Shown here: positions 9,020 through 17,975 of the stretch, piece after piece
Position numbering within the stretch: the first letter of the stretch is position 1
Layout: every line of letters starts with the position of its first letter
Assembly: GCA_963838735.1 (NCBI GenBank)
Contig: CAWISG010000006.1
Coordinates: 1-64,000, forward strand
DNA from: Parerythrobacter_A sp963838735
Lineage (GTDB): Bacteria; Pseudomonadota; Alphaproteobacteria; Sphingomonadales; Sphingomonadaceae
DNA length: 64,000 bases
Direction: 5' to 3'
Translations under genes and position numbers: made by a program
The notes under the pieces: model-generated
What the model was told of the DNA's origin: nothing
Databases searched by the model: none
What the model saw: the letters and a program-made list of their open reading frames with translations, nothing else

Positions 9020-9222
9020 CCTTTCTGTTTCCCAAACGATGAGCCGCTGGTTCCAGCGGTCGCGAGGAGGGGCACTTCCTTCCTCTCTTGAGACGCTAGA
9101 AACTCCACGATGGCCAGCCTTCCGACCCACGCAATCGAGCGGTCGGCCCTCGTCGCAACATCGACGAGAGCTTCGTATTCTTCATCCTCAAGATTGACCG
9201 TCACTCGATTTTTGGCTGCCAT
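9016..9222 (-). CDS. Ribbon-helix-helix (CopG-like) regulator
   Basis: A 68-residue protein beginning MAAKNRVTVNLEDEEYEAL: a short beta strand (RVTVNL) followed by two helices, the pattern of ribbon-helix-helix repressors. ATG 9222 is chosen because aaagggga lies just upstream; a longer frame to 9312 adds an unlikely Cys-rich leader. The stop overlaps the start of the methylase gene by ATGA. A small repressor leading a restriction-modification operon suggests it sets the timing or level of expression, which is inference. The last 20 residues are Gly/Ser rich and probably disordered. Confidence 0.65.
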   Translation of the reverse strand: MAAKNRVTVNLEDEEYEALVDVATRADRSIAWVGRLAIVEFLASQERKEVPLLATAGTSGSSFGKQKG

Positions 9223-9843
9223 CGCCGTTCCCCTTTTGCAGCACCTTGCAGCACACTCAGGCACTTTGCAATAGGTGGAACAGAAAAGGAACATGAGCAT
9301 AAAATCTTTCACGGACGAGGCGTCAGGTTGTCAATGCACACCGTGCGCGTCGCAGCCGGCAATCTTACGCGATCTTGTACGGCTGTCTTCTGCCGAATTG
9401 GACATAAACGGACGTTCGGCAAGGTGCCGTTATCTGTGCGGATCGCTTAAGCGATCCTGCGCGGGAACGCCAAGGCTTTGCCCTCTCGTTCCCGAAACCG
9501 CAAATAGAGGCCCCCGGGTGGCGGGCTGACGCCCGCTGGCCCGCGCCAGGGCATCGGTTTGCGGTTTTCCCCTCCCCCTCCCATCCTCGCCGGAAGGCAG
9601 GCCGCATGGCTAAAGCCATGCGCGCCGAGAAGAGCTAGTAGGAAATGCGAATGATTGAGCGAGCGGGAGGCCAGAGTGCTGCGCATCGTGGAATAATTGC
9701 CACGCCAGTCATTGCCGAATGGCGTGAGACCGGTGCATCCGAATTTGCCAACACGCATCTGTTGTCAACGCCCTGACGGAGTTGCTTGGCGTCGATACGC
9801 CGCGCGGGGCGAAGGCCGACGAGACGACCAATGATTACAAAAG
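9223..9843. other. About 620 bases without a convincing gene
   Basis: GC-rich sequence between the restriction-modification operon and the tRNA-Arg. An open frame on the minus strand (9447-9758) has no recognisable fold. A perfect 8-bp inverted repeat with a TAAA loop (CGCATGGC/GCCATGCG) lies at 9603-9622. The promoter for the minus-strand operon should lie in its left part, but no clear -35/-10 pair stands out. Confidence 0.4.
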
Positions 9844-9920
9844 TGGTGCACCCGACTGGATTCGAACCAGTGACCTTCGCCTTCGGAGGGCGACACTCTA
9901 TCCAGCTGAGCTACGGGTGC
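9844..9920 (-). tRNA. tRNA-Arg (anticodon CCG)
   Basis: A complete cloverleaf of 74 nucleotides plus an encoded CCA (9844-9846). The acceptor stem is GCACCCG/CGGGTGC, the D arm GCTC/GAGT, the anticodon stem TCGCC/GGCGA around loop CTCCGAA (anticodon CCG, reads CGG), and the T arm ACTGG-TTCGAAT-CCAGT with discriminator A. It lies inside the island, 113 bases from the broken tRNA-Arg at its right end. It probably supplies the function lost when the element split that gene. Confidence 0.95.
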
Positions 9921-10032
9921 ATTGTGCTTACGCGATGCTTACGCGGAAAGAATGGCAATGTGAACCCTATCCGGTGAGCTGCTATAAGTTATTGAGATAT
10001 AATATATTCCCTTCAAAAATCGCCATTCTTTA

Positions 10033-10089
<57 letters not shown>

Positions 10090-10232
10090 CGGGGCTGTGC
10101 CCTTGCGGACAATTGCCATCGGGCGCGGTAGCAACTGTGGCGGCGCTGCGCCAGCCGCTTTATCGTGCGGCTGTAGCGAGCGCGCTTCCGGACTTAGCGA
10201 TTTGGCAAGTGGTATGGCGCTAAGGGGCAGGC

Positions 10233-10649
10233 ATGAGCGAAACCGCTAGCGCCCCCTTGCCACACGCCCGGCCTCCTGAGAATGCGAACGGTGCGTTGCG
10301 GACGGCGCATCCGACACTCGCGGTCAGGCTGGCCGCGATCGAGGATGCGGCGGCGGCGGTTGCGGTCATGGCAGGGCTGGGCGCGGAGAAGCCTTCGGCG
10401 CAATTGCGCAGTTTTGTCGCCCGCATCCAGTCGGATGGTGCGTCTCGACAGGAAATGGCCGAAGAATGCGTGGCCGACATGTCAGCGATGATGCAGCCGG
10501 GTCTTGCCGCCCTGCTCGCGGTATCGGCACGGGGTCACGATGCGACCGCGCCTGCGCTGACCCTGTGGCGCGAATATCACGCGGCGCGCAGTGCCATGCT
10601 GGCGCTGGTGCCCGACGAAGGCACGCTTGGCCCGCGCCGCTGTGCTTGA
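10233..10649 (+). CDS. Hypothetical protein, 138 residues
   Basis: An Ala-rich, probably helical protein with no signal peptide or membrane segment and no family that I recognise. A good ribosome-binding sequence (aagggg) precedes ATG 10233. The first 30 residues are Pro/Ala rich and likely disordered; the rest could form a helical bundle. It is the first chromosomal gene after the island and points the same way as mmcB, which starts 51 bases after its stop behind its own SOS box, so the two are probably separate transcription units. Confidence 0.6.
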   Translation: MSETASAPLPHARPPENANGALRTAHPTLAVRLAAIEDAAAAVAVMAGLGAEKPSAQLRSFVARIQSDGASRQEMAEECVADMSAMMQPGLAALLAVSARGHDATAPALTLWREYHAARSAMLALVPDEGTLGPRRCA

Positions 10650-10664
10650 GGTCTTTACTGATGC

Positions 10665-10687
10665 TTGACCATGTTCGCCTAATGTTC
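10665..10687 (+). promoter_or_regulatory. SOS (LexA) box in the mmcB promoter
   Basis: GTTC (10673-10676), seven bases, then GTTC (10684-10687) is an exact match to the alphaproteobacterial LexA site GTTC-N7-GTTC. A -35-like TTGACC lies at 10665-10670, so LexA would sit on the promoter spacer. The mmcB start codon follows 13 bases after the box. Confidence 0.8.
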
Positions 10688-10700
10688 CAAATGTGGCGGT

Positions 10701-11252
10701 ATGGAATCAACGCTTATCGACACGCCGCCAATCGACAGCTCATCCACGAACAGGGCCGAACCGCATGTAATATCGGGCGGACCGGATATTGCGTCGCCTT
10801 CCGACACGGTCGTGCGCGGTATCACGCGCCTGTTCGCGCGCAACGCAATATGGGTCTTGCCGGAAATGCCCTTGCGCGGCGGACGCCGGGCCGACCTGAT
10901 GGGCATCGATGCCAAGGGGCGGGTCGTTATCGTGGAGATCAAGGTCAGCCGTGCCGACTTGCTCGGCGACGGGAAATGGACCGACTATCTGGAGCATTGC
11001 GACCGGTTCTACTGGGGCTTGCCTGTCACGCTCGACCGCGCAGTGCTGGATGGTGCGGACTTCCTGCCGGAAAGCTGCGGCGTGATTGTAGCCGATGGCT
11101 ACGATGCGGAAATCGTGCGTCCTGCGCCCAGTCACCCGCTGCCCGCCGCGCGCCGCAAGGTGGAAGTGGAAGCGCTGGCCCGCGCCGCGCTGCGCAGGCT
11201 GGCAGTATCGGCGCATCCGGAATGCGCGCCATGGAATGGCGAGACCAGCTGA
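10701..11252 (+). CDS. mmcB: MmcB-family DNA repair protein
   Basis: A 183-residue protein of the MmcB family, named after the Caulobacter SOS gene needed for mitomycin C resistance. The core has a PD-(D/E)xK-like nuclease pattern: RRADLMGID with D65, then VVIVEIKVS with E79 and K81, followed by the family stretch DLLGDGKWTDYLEHCDRFYW. A LexA box immediately upstream fits induction by DNA damage. The first 35 residues are low in structure, so a later start is possible, but no better start is seen. The exact substrate is unknown even in relatives. Confidence 0.85.
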   Translation: MESTLIDTPPIDSSSTNRAEPHVISGGPDIASPSDTVVRGITRLFARNAIWVLPEMPLRGGRRADLMGIDAKGRVVIVEIKVSRADLLGDGKWTDYLEHCDRFYWGLPVTLDRAVLDGADFLPESCGVIVADGYDAEIVRPAPSHPLPAARRKVEVEALARAALRRLAVSAHPECAPWNGETS

Positions 11253-11311
11253 CCGGCGGCTTCCCGCTTGGCGCTGGTGTTGCGCGCGCGGCACCGGCAT
11301 AGGACGCGCAA

Positions 11312-12037
11312 ATGTTTCTTGCGATCCTCGCTTCCGCCGTCGCCATGACCGGCATCGTGGCCGTCCGGTATCTGGCGGTAAGCGGCATCTTTGCCGCTGT
11401 GACGGCAAAGGTGCGCCCGGGGTACCAGTCCGCTCTGGCACCGCAAATCCGCCGCGAAATCGGCTGGTCGATGCTGTCGGCGCTGATCTTCGGCATACCC
11501 GCCGGCATCGTAGCCTGGGGCTGGCAGAACCTCGGCTGGACCAGGCTCTATTCCGACTGGTCGAGCACCGATCTCTGGTACGCACCGCTGTCGGTCGCGC
11601 TGTATCTGTTTGCCCACGATACATGGTTCTACTGGACACATCGCCTGATGCACCGGCCCGCCATATTCCGCCGCGCGCATGCCGTCCATCATGCCAGCCG
11701 CCCGCCGACGGCATGGGCAGCCATGAGTTTCCATCCCATCGAAGCATTGACCGGGGCGGTCGTCATCCCCTTCCTGGTTCTTGTAATCCCGATCCACGTC
11801 GTCATGCTTGCCGTGGTTCTAGCTATTATGACGCTGATGGGTGTGACCAATCACATGGGCTGGGAGATGTTTCCCCGGTGGTTCGTTCATTCCCGGTTGG
11901 GTAAGTGGTTCATAACCGCTAGCCATCACCAGCGTCATCATGAGAGCTATCGATGCAATTACGGCTTGTATTTTCGTTTCTGGGACCGCGTGTGCGGCAC
12001 CGATCGCGGACTGTCGGACGCATTTCCGGCGCGCTAG
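11312..12037 (+). CDS. Sterol desaturase / fatty acid hydroxylase family membrane protein
   Basis: A membrane di-iron oxygenase of 241 residues. The histidine clusters of the family are present: HDTWFYWTHRLMH (H102, H110, H114), HAVHH (H123, H126, H127), H141, H181 and SHHQRHH (H205-H210). Hydrophobic segments near 1-30, 52-75, 90-103 and 145-180 would place the clusters at the cytoplasmic face. Relatives hydroxylate carotenoids or fatty acyl chains; beta-carotene hydroxylase is a known member in carotenoid-forming sphingomonads. The substrate cannot be told here. The next gene starts inside its 3' end. Confidence 0.8.
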   Translation: MFLAILASAVAMTGIVAVRYLAVSGIFAAVTAKVRPGYQSALAPQIRREIGWSMLSALIFGIPAGIVAWGWQNLGWTRLYSDWSSTDLWYAPLSVALYLFAHDTWFYWTHRLMHRPAIFRRAHAVHHASRPPTAWAAMSFHPIEALTGAVVIPFLVLVIPIHVVMLAVVLAIMTLMGVTNHMGWEMFPRWFVHSRLGKWFITASHHQRHHESYRCNYGLYFRFWDRVCGTDRGLSDAFPAR

Positions 12038-12480
12038 CTCTAGCGACCCTTGCCGCACTGCCCACACCCGCCGCACCCGAGACCGCGCGCAAGGTTTCCG
12101 CTATCGATGTGACCGTGACCGACCTGCGCAGTTCGCGCGGGGTAGTGCGCGCCTGCCTGACCCCTGACCCGCGCGATTTTCCATCCTGCCGCGAGGCCGG
12201 TACCGCTGTGCGCGTCATCGTGCCGGCAGGGGAGACAGTCAGGCTTAGTTTTGCGGGGGTTAAACCGGGGCGCTATGCCATCGCGTTGCTGCATGATGAA
12301 AACAACAACAACAAGGCCGATACCGCTCTGTTGATGATGCCCACCGAAGGCTACGGCTTTTCCCGCGATGCCCGCGTCCGGCTCGGTCCGCCCAGGTTCG
12401 ATGCCGCTGCGTTCGATATTGCTGCGGACCGTCCGCCGCAGACAGTCCATCAAAAGATCCGCATGCGCTATATGCTGTAA
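11953..12480 (+). CDS. DUF2141 domain protein, secreted
   Basis: A 175-residue protein with an N-terminal basic stretch and hydrophobic segment (ALALATLAALPTPAAP) that looks like a signal peptide, followed by a DUF2141 domain. The family marks are HDENNNNKADT and EGYGFS, ending GPPRFDAAAFD. Relatives are periplasmic or surface beta-sandwich proteins of unknown function. ATG 11953 overlaps the preceding hydroxylase gene by 85 bases, unusually long, so a downstream start is possible. Gene order suggests co-transcription with the hydroxylase. Confidence 0.75.
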   Translation: MQLRLVFSFLGPRVRHRSRTVGRISGALALATLAALPTPAAPETARKVSAIDVTVTDLRSSRGVVRACLTPDPRDFPSCREAGTAVRVIVPAGETVRLSFAGVKPGRYAIALLHDENNNNKADTALLMMPTEGYGFSRDARVRLGPPRFDAAAFDIAADRPPQTVHQKIRMRYML

Positions 12481-12596
12481 AATGTGCGATCGGTGGGCGC
12501 GTCCGGTTCAGTCCGGTCATCACGCTTAACGCAATATTTACTACGCTGCGGCACAACGCTTTCCTGAAACACCGATCAGGGGGGCTGACACAGCTC

Positions 12597-14435
12597 ATGG
12601 ATACGTTGCGCGGACATTTCGAGACCGGTTCACACGATGGTGTGGAGCCGTTCGAGCGCGATCGGGACGATAGCGACGCGGTTGCCATCGATCACGAGGA
12701 CGAAACGGGACGCGATACGCCCCCGCCCGCCATCGGCACTGATGAACGCCGGATGCAGGTGCGCGCCTATAACCATTGGGCGGGCCTCTTAGCCGACCGC
12801 GCCTTCCCCTCCATCGAAGACCTTGAACCCGGTGATATGCCGGACTTTGCGCCCAACAGCGTGCTGCTCGATTTTACCGCCGGGATCGAAGACCCCGCCG
12901 TGCAGTATCTGGGCAAGGAACTGGCCGCAGAATGCGGCACCAGTGCTTCCATCGCACAGCTTTCCGACATTCCCAGCCGGTCGCTGCTGAGCCGTATCAC
13001 CGATCATTACATGCAGATCCTGGCTAATCAGGCGCCCATCGGTTTCGAAGCTGAATTCGTGAACCAGCGCGGGGCAACCATTCTGTATCGCGGCATTCTG
13101 CTGCCCTATTCCAGCGACGGGGAATCCATCGATTTCATTTATGGCGTCATCAACTGGAAGGAGATGGCGGACCAGCTGACCAGCGACGAGCTGTTGCTCG
13201 AAATCGACCAGGCACTCGAACAGAAAATCGGCAGTGATATCGACCGCGCCGCACCCGAAGCAGCGGCGCCGGATCTATCCGAAGAGGAGCCGGTCGCCGA
13301 TTGGGCCGACGGCCCCGGCGCGCCGATATCCGATTTGCCCGCGCCCCCGTCCGGTGTGGACACTTCGGACGAAGATATGCCGCGCCCCAACTTCGGCCTC
13401 GACGCGCCTGTTATCGGCAAGGATCGTTACACCGATGGCAGCACCGATCCGATGTTCGCCGTCGATTACGGCAACAGCCCTGAAGAAGACATCATTGATG
13501 AAGATGACGACAGCGACTGGGATGACGACGATGATGCCGTTGTTACGGTGTCGCAGCTGTCTTCGCTGATCCAGCCACAGGCCGCGCGGAAGCAGCCGGT
13601 ATTGGCCGAACAGGACGACGAAGATGCCGACCGCGTCGCGCCGGACGCACGCTCGCCACTTTTGGTGAAAAAGAGCAATAGCGGCGCGTCCCTCACGCTT
13701 GCGGTTCCGGAAGCCTATGAGCCCCCCGCGCCCGCGGCGGAGGTTACTGCGCAGGCCGTTCCGGCACCTGTCATGGCCGATGTTGCGCAAACACCGGAAG
13801 GAACCGATACGCAGGTCGCGCCGTCCGGCGATTCCGAAGCCGGCCTGCATGATTGCCTCGCCGATGCGCGCGAACTGGCTCAGGCTGCGCAATCGAGCGA
13901 AGACCGTTCCCGCGCCGCGCTGTATGCTGCCGTCGGGCGGGCCTACGATGTCGGCCTTGCTGCGGAAGAAGACCCCGCGGCCTTTGCCGACCTGATCGCC
14001 GAAAACGACCTGACGGTTCAGCCCCGCGCGCCAATGACACCGGTTGTGAAGCTGGTCTTCGGCAGCGGATACGACAAGACCCGCCTTACCGAATATGCCG
14101 CCGTGCTATCCTATGCCCGGCGCGAAGATATCGGCCGCGGCGGGCTGACGGCTTTTCTTAGCTCGGCCGAGGGCGGGCTGAAAGGCGTTGTCGCTGCCGA
14201 ACGCGCCATCCGTCGCGGTGAAACCGGCGAAGCGTCCGACGAGGCTTTCAATGCCGCGCTGGCGAGGAAACTGCGGCAAGCCGAACCTGTTGCGGTCGAA
14301 GATCTGGCACTGGAGGGAGCGGAATTCGCGCTCGTCATGATGCGCCGATCGCCCGATGGCGGCGTCGAATTGCTTGGCGAGGTACCACATGATCGCAAGC
14401 TTGTGGAAAAAGGCGGGCGCGCGCTTTTGAAGTAG
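12597..14435 (+). CDS. PAS-domain protein with long acidic linker
   Basis: A 612-residue cytoplasmic protein. Residues of about 50-175 resemble the PAS-type domain common in sphingomonads (YNHWAGLLADRAFPSIEDL, then FIYGVINWKEMADQL). The middle, about 215-400, is very acidic and Pro/Ala rich and likely disordered (DEDDDSDWDDDDD). The C-terminal part (about 410-612) is a helical domain I cannot name. There is no kinase, GGDEF or DNA-binding domain, so the output is unknown. A 116-base gap precedes it and it appears to be its own transcription unit. Confidence 0.7.
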   Translation: MDTLRGHFETGSHDGVEPFERDRDDSDAVAIDHEDETGRDTPPPAIGTDERRMQVRAYNHWAGLLADRAFPSIEDLEPGDMPDFAPNSVLLDFTAGIEDPAVQYLGKELAAECGTSASIAQLSDIPSRSLLSRITDHYMQILANQAPIGFEAEFVNQRGATILYRGILLPYSSDGESIDFIYGVINWKEMADQLTSDELLLEIDQALEQKIGSDIDRAAPEAAAPDLSEEEPVADWADGPGAPISDLPAPPSGVDTSDEDMPRPNFGLDAPVIGKDRYTDGSTDPMFAVDYGNSPEEDIIDEDDDSDWDDDDDAVVTVSQLSSLIQPQAARKQPVLAEQDDEDADRVAPDARSPLLVKKSNSGASLTLAVPEAYEPPAPAAEVTAQAVPAPVMADVAQTPEGTDTQVAPSGDSEAGLHDCLADARELAQAAQSSEDRSRAALYAAVGRAYDVGLAAEEDPAAFADLIAENDLTVQPRAPMTPVVKLVFGSGYDKTRLTEYAAVLSYARREDIGRGGLTAFLSSAEGGLKGVVAAERAIRRGETGEASDEAFNAALARKLRQAEPVAVEDLALEGAEFALVMMRRSPDGGVELLGEVPHDRKLVEKGGRALLK

Positions 14436-14468
14436 CGATTTCGAACCGGCCATTGGTGCGGCAGGCAG

Positions 14469-15599
14469 TTGGCGCTAGGGCTGCTGCCCATGCCACGCCC
14501 AAGAATACCGGTCCGTATCCAGCCCTATTTCGGCTATCGCAGCGCGACCCGGCTGACCCTGAGCGCCCGTGCATTGCGTTCGCGCGCACCCCTGTTCTCT
14601 CCGGGCAGCATCTGGCGGGCCTTGCGTACGATAATGAAGCTCTTCGCATCGCGCGAGGTCGCCGGTGTCGAAGTGACGTTGCGCTACGAAGCGTCGGGCA
14701 AACTTCACGAATCCACCGCTGCTACCGATGAAGAGGGATATGTTCGCTTCGATCTCGACCTTGCGGATTGGTCTCTGGCTGAACAAACGGCATGGGACAT
14801 CGTCTCGCTCCACTGGCACGAAGGCGATGTCTCCGCGAGTGTTGAAGGCTTCGTTCTTGCGCCTGCCCGAAACGCGACGCTCGGCATCATCTCGGATATA
14901 GACGACACTATCATCCAGACCGGCGTAACCGGCAGCGCGGGATCGGTCCTGCGCAACTGGAAACGCCTGCTTGCCACCATGCCCGAAGACCGCCAGCAGG
15001 TGCCCGGCGCCGACCAGCTTTACGGCGCGCTGGGCGGCGGTCTTGCGCGCAGTGTCGCCGCCCGTGCGGCTGCGGAAAACAGGGGCGAGGCGTTGCCCAC
15101 GGTATCGGGGCGTCCGTTCTTCTATGTGTCCTCCAGCCCGTGGAACCTGTATTCCTACCTCGTTGCATTCAAGCGCCGTCATGGCCTGCCGCTTGGCCCA
15201 GTGGCCTTGCGCGACTGGGGCCTGAATCGCGCGACATTCGGTTCAAGCAGTCACGGCGCGCACAAGCGCAATGCCATTGACGCAATTCTGGATACTTATC
15301 CCAACATGCGCTTCGTGCTGGTCGGCGATGACACGCAGGGCGATCTGATCGCCTTTGCCAAGGTGGTTGCGGACCATCCGGGGCGCGTGGCGGCGGTGTT
15401 CATCCGGCGCGCGGGCGAGCCAGCCAACGAGGCCGAAATGAAGGCCCAGCATGTTATCGAAGCGGTCGGAATACCGTTCTGGATGGGCGACGATTACGCG
15501 ACGACGCAGGCATTTCTGACGCAAACGGGCCTGGTCGAAGACGAGGCCGCCGAAACGCTTGTCGCGGCCGTGGCGGACGGCGTATCGCCCGCGCCATGA
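14469..15599 (+). CDS. App1-family phosphatidate phosphatase-like protein
   Basis: A 376-residue protein with a DUF2183/App1 catalytic domain of the HAD type. The catalytic DxDxT is seen in SDIDDTIIQTG (D143, D145, T147), followed by FFYVSSSPWNLY and VLVGDDTQGD, the later HAD motifs. The N-terminal third forms a small beta domain. Yeast App1 removes phosphate from phosphatidate; bacterial members are poorly studied. ATG 14490 (MPRPRIP) is a plausible later start. It may share a transcript with the esterase gene that begins 23 bases downstream. Confidence 0.85.
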   Translation: MALGLLPMPRPRIPVRIQPYFGYRSATRLTLSARALRSRAPLFSPGSIWRALRTIMKLFASREVAGVEVTLRYEASGKLHESTAATDEEGYVRFDLDLADWSLAEQTAWDIVSLHWHEGDVSASVEGFVLAPARNATLGIISDIDDTIIQTGVTGSAGSVLRNWKRLLATMPEDRQQVPGADQLYGALGGGLARSVAARAAAENRGEALPTVSGRPFFYVSSSPWNLYSYLVAFKRRHGLPLGPVALRDWGLNRATFGSSSHGAHKRNAIDAILDTYPNMRFVLVGDDTQGDLIAFAKVVADHPGRVAAVFIRRAGEPANEAEMKAQHVIEAVGIPFWMGDDYATTQAFLTQTGLVEDEAAETLVAAVADGVSPAP

Positions 15600-15622
15600 A
15601 GCAACGATCGGGATGACGCTGG

Positions 15623-16574
15623 ATGTGGTGGGTGCTGGGCGCGATTGTTCTACTGGTAGCGGGCGGTGCGCTGGCGCTGCAATATGCCGCCGGGCGGAAC
15701 GGGCCTGCCGTGCTGGACCGGATAGACCGTACCATAGGCGGGGATCGCGATACCGTGCAGCGTGTCAAAGCCGCTTACGGGCCGTCACCCGCTCAATCGG
15801 TCGCGATCTACGGCGCGCGGGATGGCGATGGGTTGCCGCGCCCCGTGCTCCTGTTCGTACACGGCGGAAGCTGGGCCAAAGGCAGTCCGGACGATTACGG
15901 CTTCTTCGCCCGCGCCTTCGTGCCCGAGGGTTTCATGGTGGTACTGGCAGGCTATCGCCTGCGTCCCGAATTCGGTGTTCCCCGGCATGCTCGAAGACAC
16001 GGCCGCGGCGGTTGCCTGGACGCGCGAGAACATCGCCGCGCATGGTGGCGACCCCGACACTATCGTCCTCGTTGGCCATTCCGCCGGAGCCTATAATGTA
16101 GTGATGACGACGCTCGACCGCCAATGGCTAGGACGCGAAGGGCTGTCGGATGATGCCGTGGCGGGAGTGGTGGGGCTATCCGGTCCTTACGATTTCTATC
16201 CGTTCGACAGCGAGTCCACCAAGGCAAGTTTCGGCGGGGCCGACAATCCGCGGAAAACCACGCAACCGGTCGCTTACGCCAGAGGCGATGCGCCGCCGAT
16301 GCTGTTGATGACGGGCGACCGCGACGAAACGGTCGAGCCGCGCAACACCTATGCGCTGGCCAACGCGCTGCGCAATGCGGGCGGACAAGTGCAACGGGTG
16401 ACTCTGGCCGATGCCGACCACGCCCGGCCTATCATGCTGACCGCAGCACCGTGGCGGCACAACAAGCGCGTAATCGATGCCGTCACGGATTTCGCGCGCC
16501 GCGTCGTCCGAAATGCTGACGTCCACGGTAATCCGGGCACGACTTCAGTTCCGGTTCAGGCCACGGACGGCTAG
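15623..16574 (+). pseudogene. Alpha/beta hydrolase (esterase/lipase family), frameshifted
   Basis: One hydrolase gene read in two frames. The first (15623-16096) has an N-terminal membrane anchor and the oxyanion motif HGGSW. The second (from 15762, true content from about 15985 to 16574) has the nucleophile elbow GHSAG, the Asp in TGDRDETV and the His in ADADH. The frame break is at 15977-15984, in GGTGTTCCCC, so one base was gained or lost. Relatives are membrane-anchored esterases of the carboxylesterase/BD-FAE type. Every catalytic residue is kept, so a recent lesion or a sequencing error is likely. Flanking genes are intact. Confidence 0.75.
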
Positions 16575-16583
16575 ACCGGAACA

Positions 16584-17948
16584 ATGCGCGGCTCCTCTAT
16601 CATCGGCAAAACCCTCGCTGTGTGCGCGAGCATCATGCTCGCCGCACAACCGGTTGCGGCGCAATCCATCCTGCGCGATGCCGAAACCGAAGCGCTGTTG
16701 AACGAGATGGCCGCGCCGTTGGTCGAAGCCTCCGGCCTCGAACCCGGCAATGTCGAAATGGTGCTGATCAACGACCCCTCGATCAATGCCTTCGTTTCTG
16801 CCGGACAGGCGGTTTATTTGCATGCCGGGCTGATCGAAGCTGCCGATGAGGCGGACGAAGTACAGGGTGTCATCGCGCACGAGCTGGGCCATATCACCGG
16901 TGGCCACGTCATTCGCGGTAGCGAAGGTGCCGCCAAGGCCGGCAACATCACGCTGCTATCCATGCTGCTCGGTGTCGGTGCGGCGCTGGCGGGCGCGGGC
17001 GACGCGGCGATGGGCGTCATCATGGCGGGCCAGCGCGCGGCAATGGGCAAATACCTCGCATTCAGCCGGGTGCAGGAATCCAGCGCCGATGCAGCGGGTG
17101 CGGAATATCTCTCCACCGCCGGAATATCGGGGCGCGGCTCGCTGGCGTTCTTCAAGAAGTTGCAGAACCAGGAATTCCGGTATGGCTACAGCCAGTCCGA
17201 CGAGCAGACGTTCACCCGCACGCACCCGATGTCGGGCGACCGGATCGCCACCTTGCGGGAAACCTACATTACCGATCCGGCATGGGAAAAGCCGGTCGAT
17301 CCAGTGCTGCAAGCCAAGTTCGAGCGGGTGCAGGCCAAGCTGTTCGGCTTCACCAACGATCCCGCGCGCACCTTGCAGAAATATCCCGCCAGCCGCACCG
17401 ACGTGCCCGCACGCTACGCCCGCGCCTATGCCTATCACAAAAATGCGCTGGTCGATGATGCGCTGGTCGAAGCGGACGCCCTGCTGGCCAGCGCACCGGA
17501 CGATCCGTATTTTCTCGAACTGAAGGGGCAGGTCCTGCTGGAATCGGGCCGCCCTCTCGATGCGCTTGCCCCGCTGCGCCGCGCGACCGAGTTGACCCGC
17601 AACCAGCCGCTGATCGCGTCGATGTTCGGGCATGCGCTGATTGCCACCGAAGATGCCGCCTATCACGCGGAAGCGGAGCGGGTTCTGCGCGCGGCGGTTG
17701 CGCGCGATCGCCTCAACCCGTTTGCATGGTACCAGCTCGGCGTCGTCTATGCCGCGCGCGGCGACATGCCGCGTGCCCGACTCGCCAGTGCGGAACGCCA
17801 GGTGATGACACGCCAATATGCCACCGCGATCAACAGTGCGCGCATTGCCGAAGCAGGGCTGGCGACCGGAACGCCGGACTGGCTGCGCGCGCAGGATATC
17901 GGATTACAGGCCCGCGCCGCGCTTGAAGCGGAGAAGGAGCGGCGGTAG
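16584..17948 (+). CDS. M48-family periplasmic metalloprotease with TPR repeats (BepA/YfgC type)
   Basis: A 454-residue exported zinc protease. It has a signal peptide (residues 1-26, ending VAAQ), the zinc site HELGH (99-103) and the third ligand Glu in RVQESSADAAG. The C-terminal half, from about 270, is made of TPR-like helical pairs. BepA in E. coli is the relative of this build; it degrades or assists misassembled outer-membrane proteins. The same periplasmic quality-control role is inferred. A DsbA-like gene follows 27 bases later, so the two may be co-transcribed. Confidence 0.85.
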   Translation: MRGSSIIGKTLAVCASIMLAAQPVAAQSILRDAETEALLNEMAAPLVEASGLEPGNVEMVLINDPSINAFVSAGQAVYLHAGLIEAADEADEVQGVIAHELGHITGGHVIRGSEGAAKAGNITLLSMLLGVGAALAGAGDAAMGVIMAGQRAAMGKYLAFSRVQESSADAAGAEYLSTAGISGRGSLAFFKKLQNQEFRYGYSQSDEQTFTRTHPMSGDRIATLRETYITDPAWEKPVDPVLQAKFERVQAKLFGFTNDPARTLQKYPASRTDVPARYARAYAYHKNALVDDALVEADALLASAPDDPYFLELKGQVLLESGRPLDALAPLRRATELTRNQPLIASMFGHALIATEDAAYHAEAERVLRAAVARDRLNPFAWYQLGVVYAARGDMPRARLASAERQVMTRQYATAINSARIAEAGLATGTPDWLRAQDIGLQARAALEAEKERR

Positions 17949-17975
17949 CGCCTGCCCCATGACCAAGGCCGCCCC

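Noticed and set aside
9447..9758. 103-residue minus-strand frame with a Gly/Pro-rich product
   Set aside because: No domain, no clear ribosome-binding site and base composition that simply reflects GC-rich intergenic sequence. It could still be a conserved hypothetical and would need a database search.
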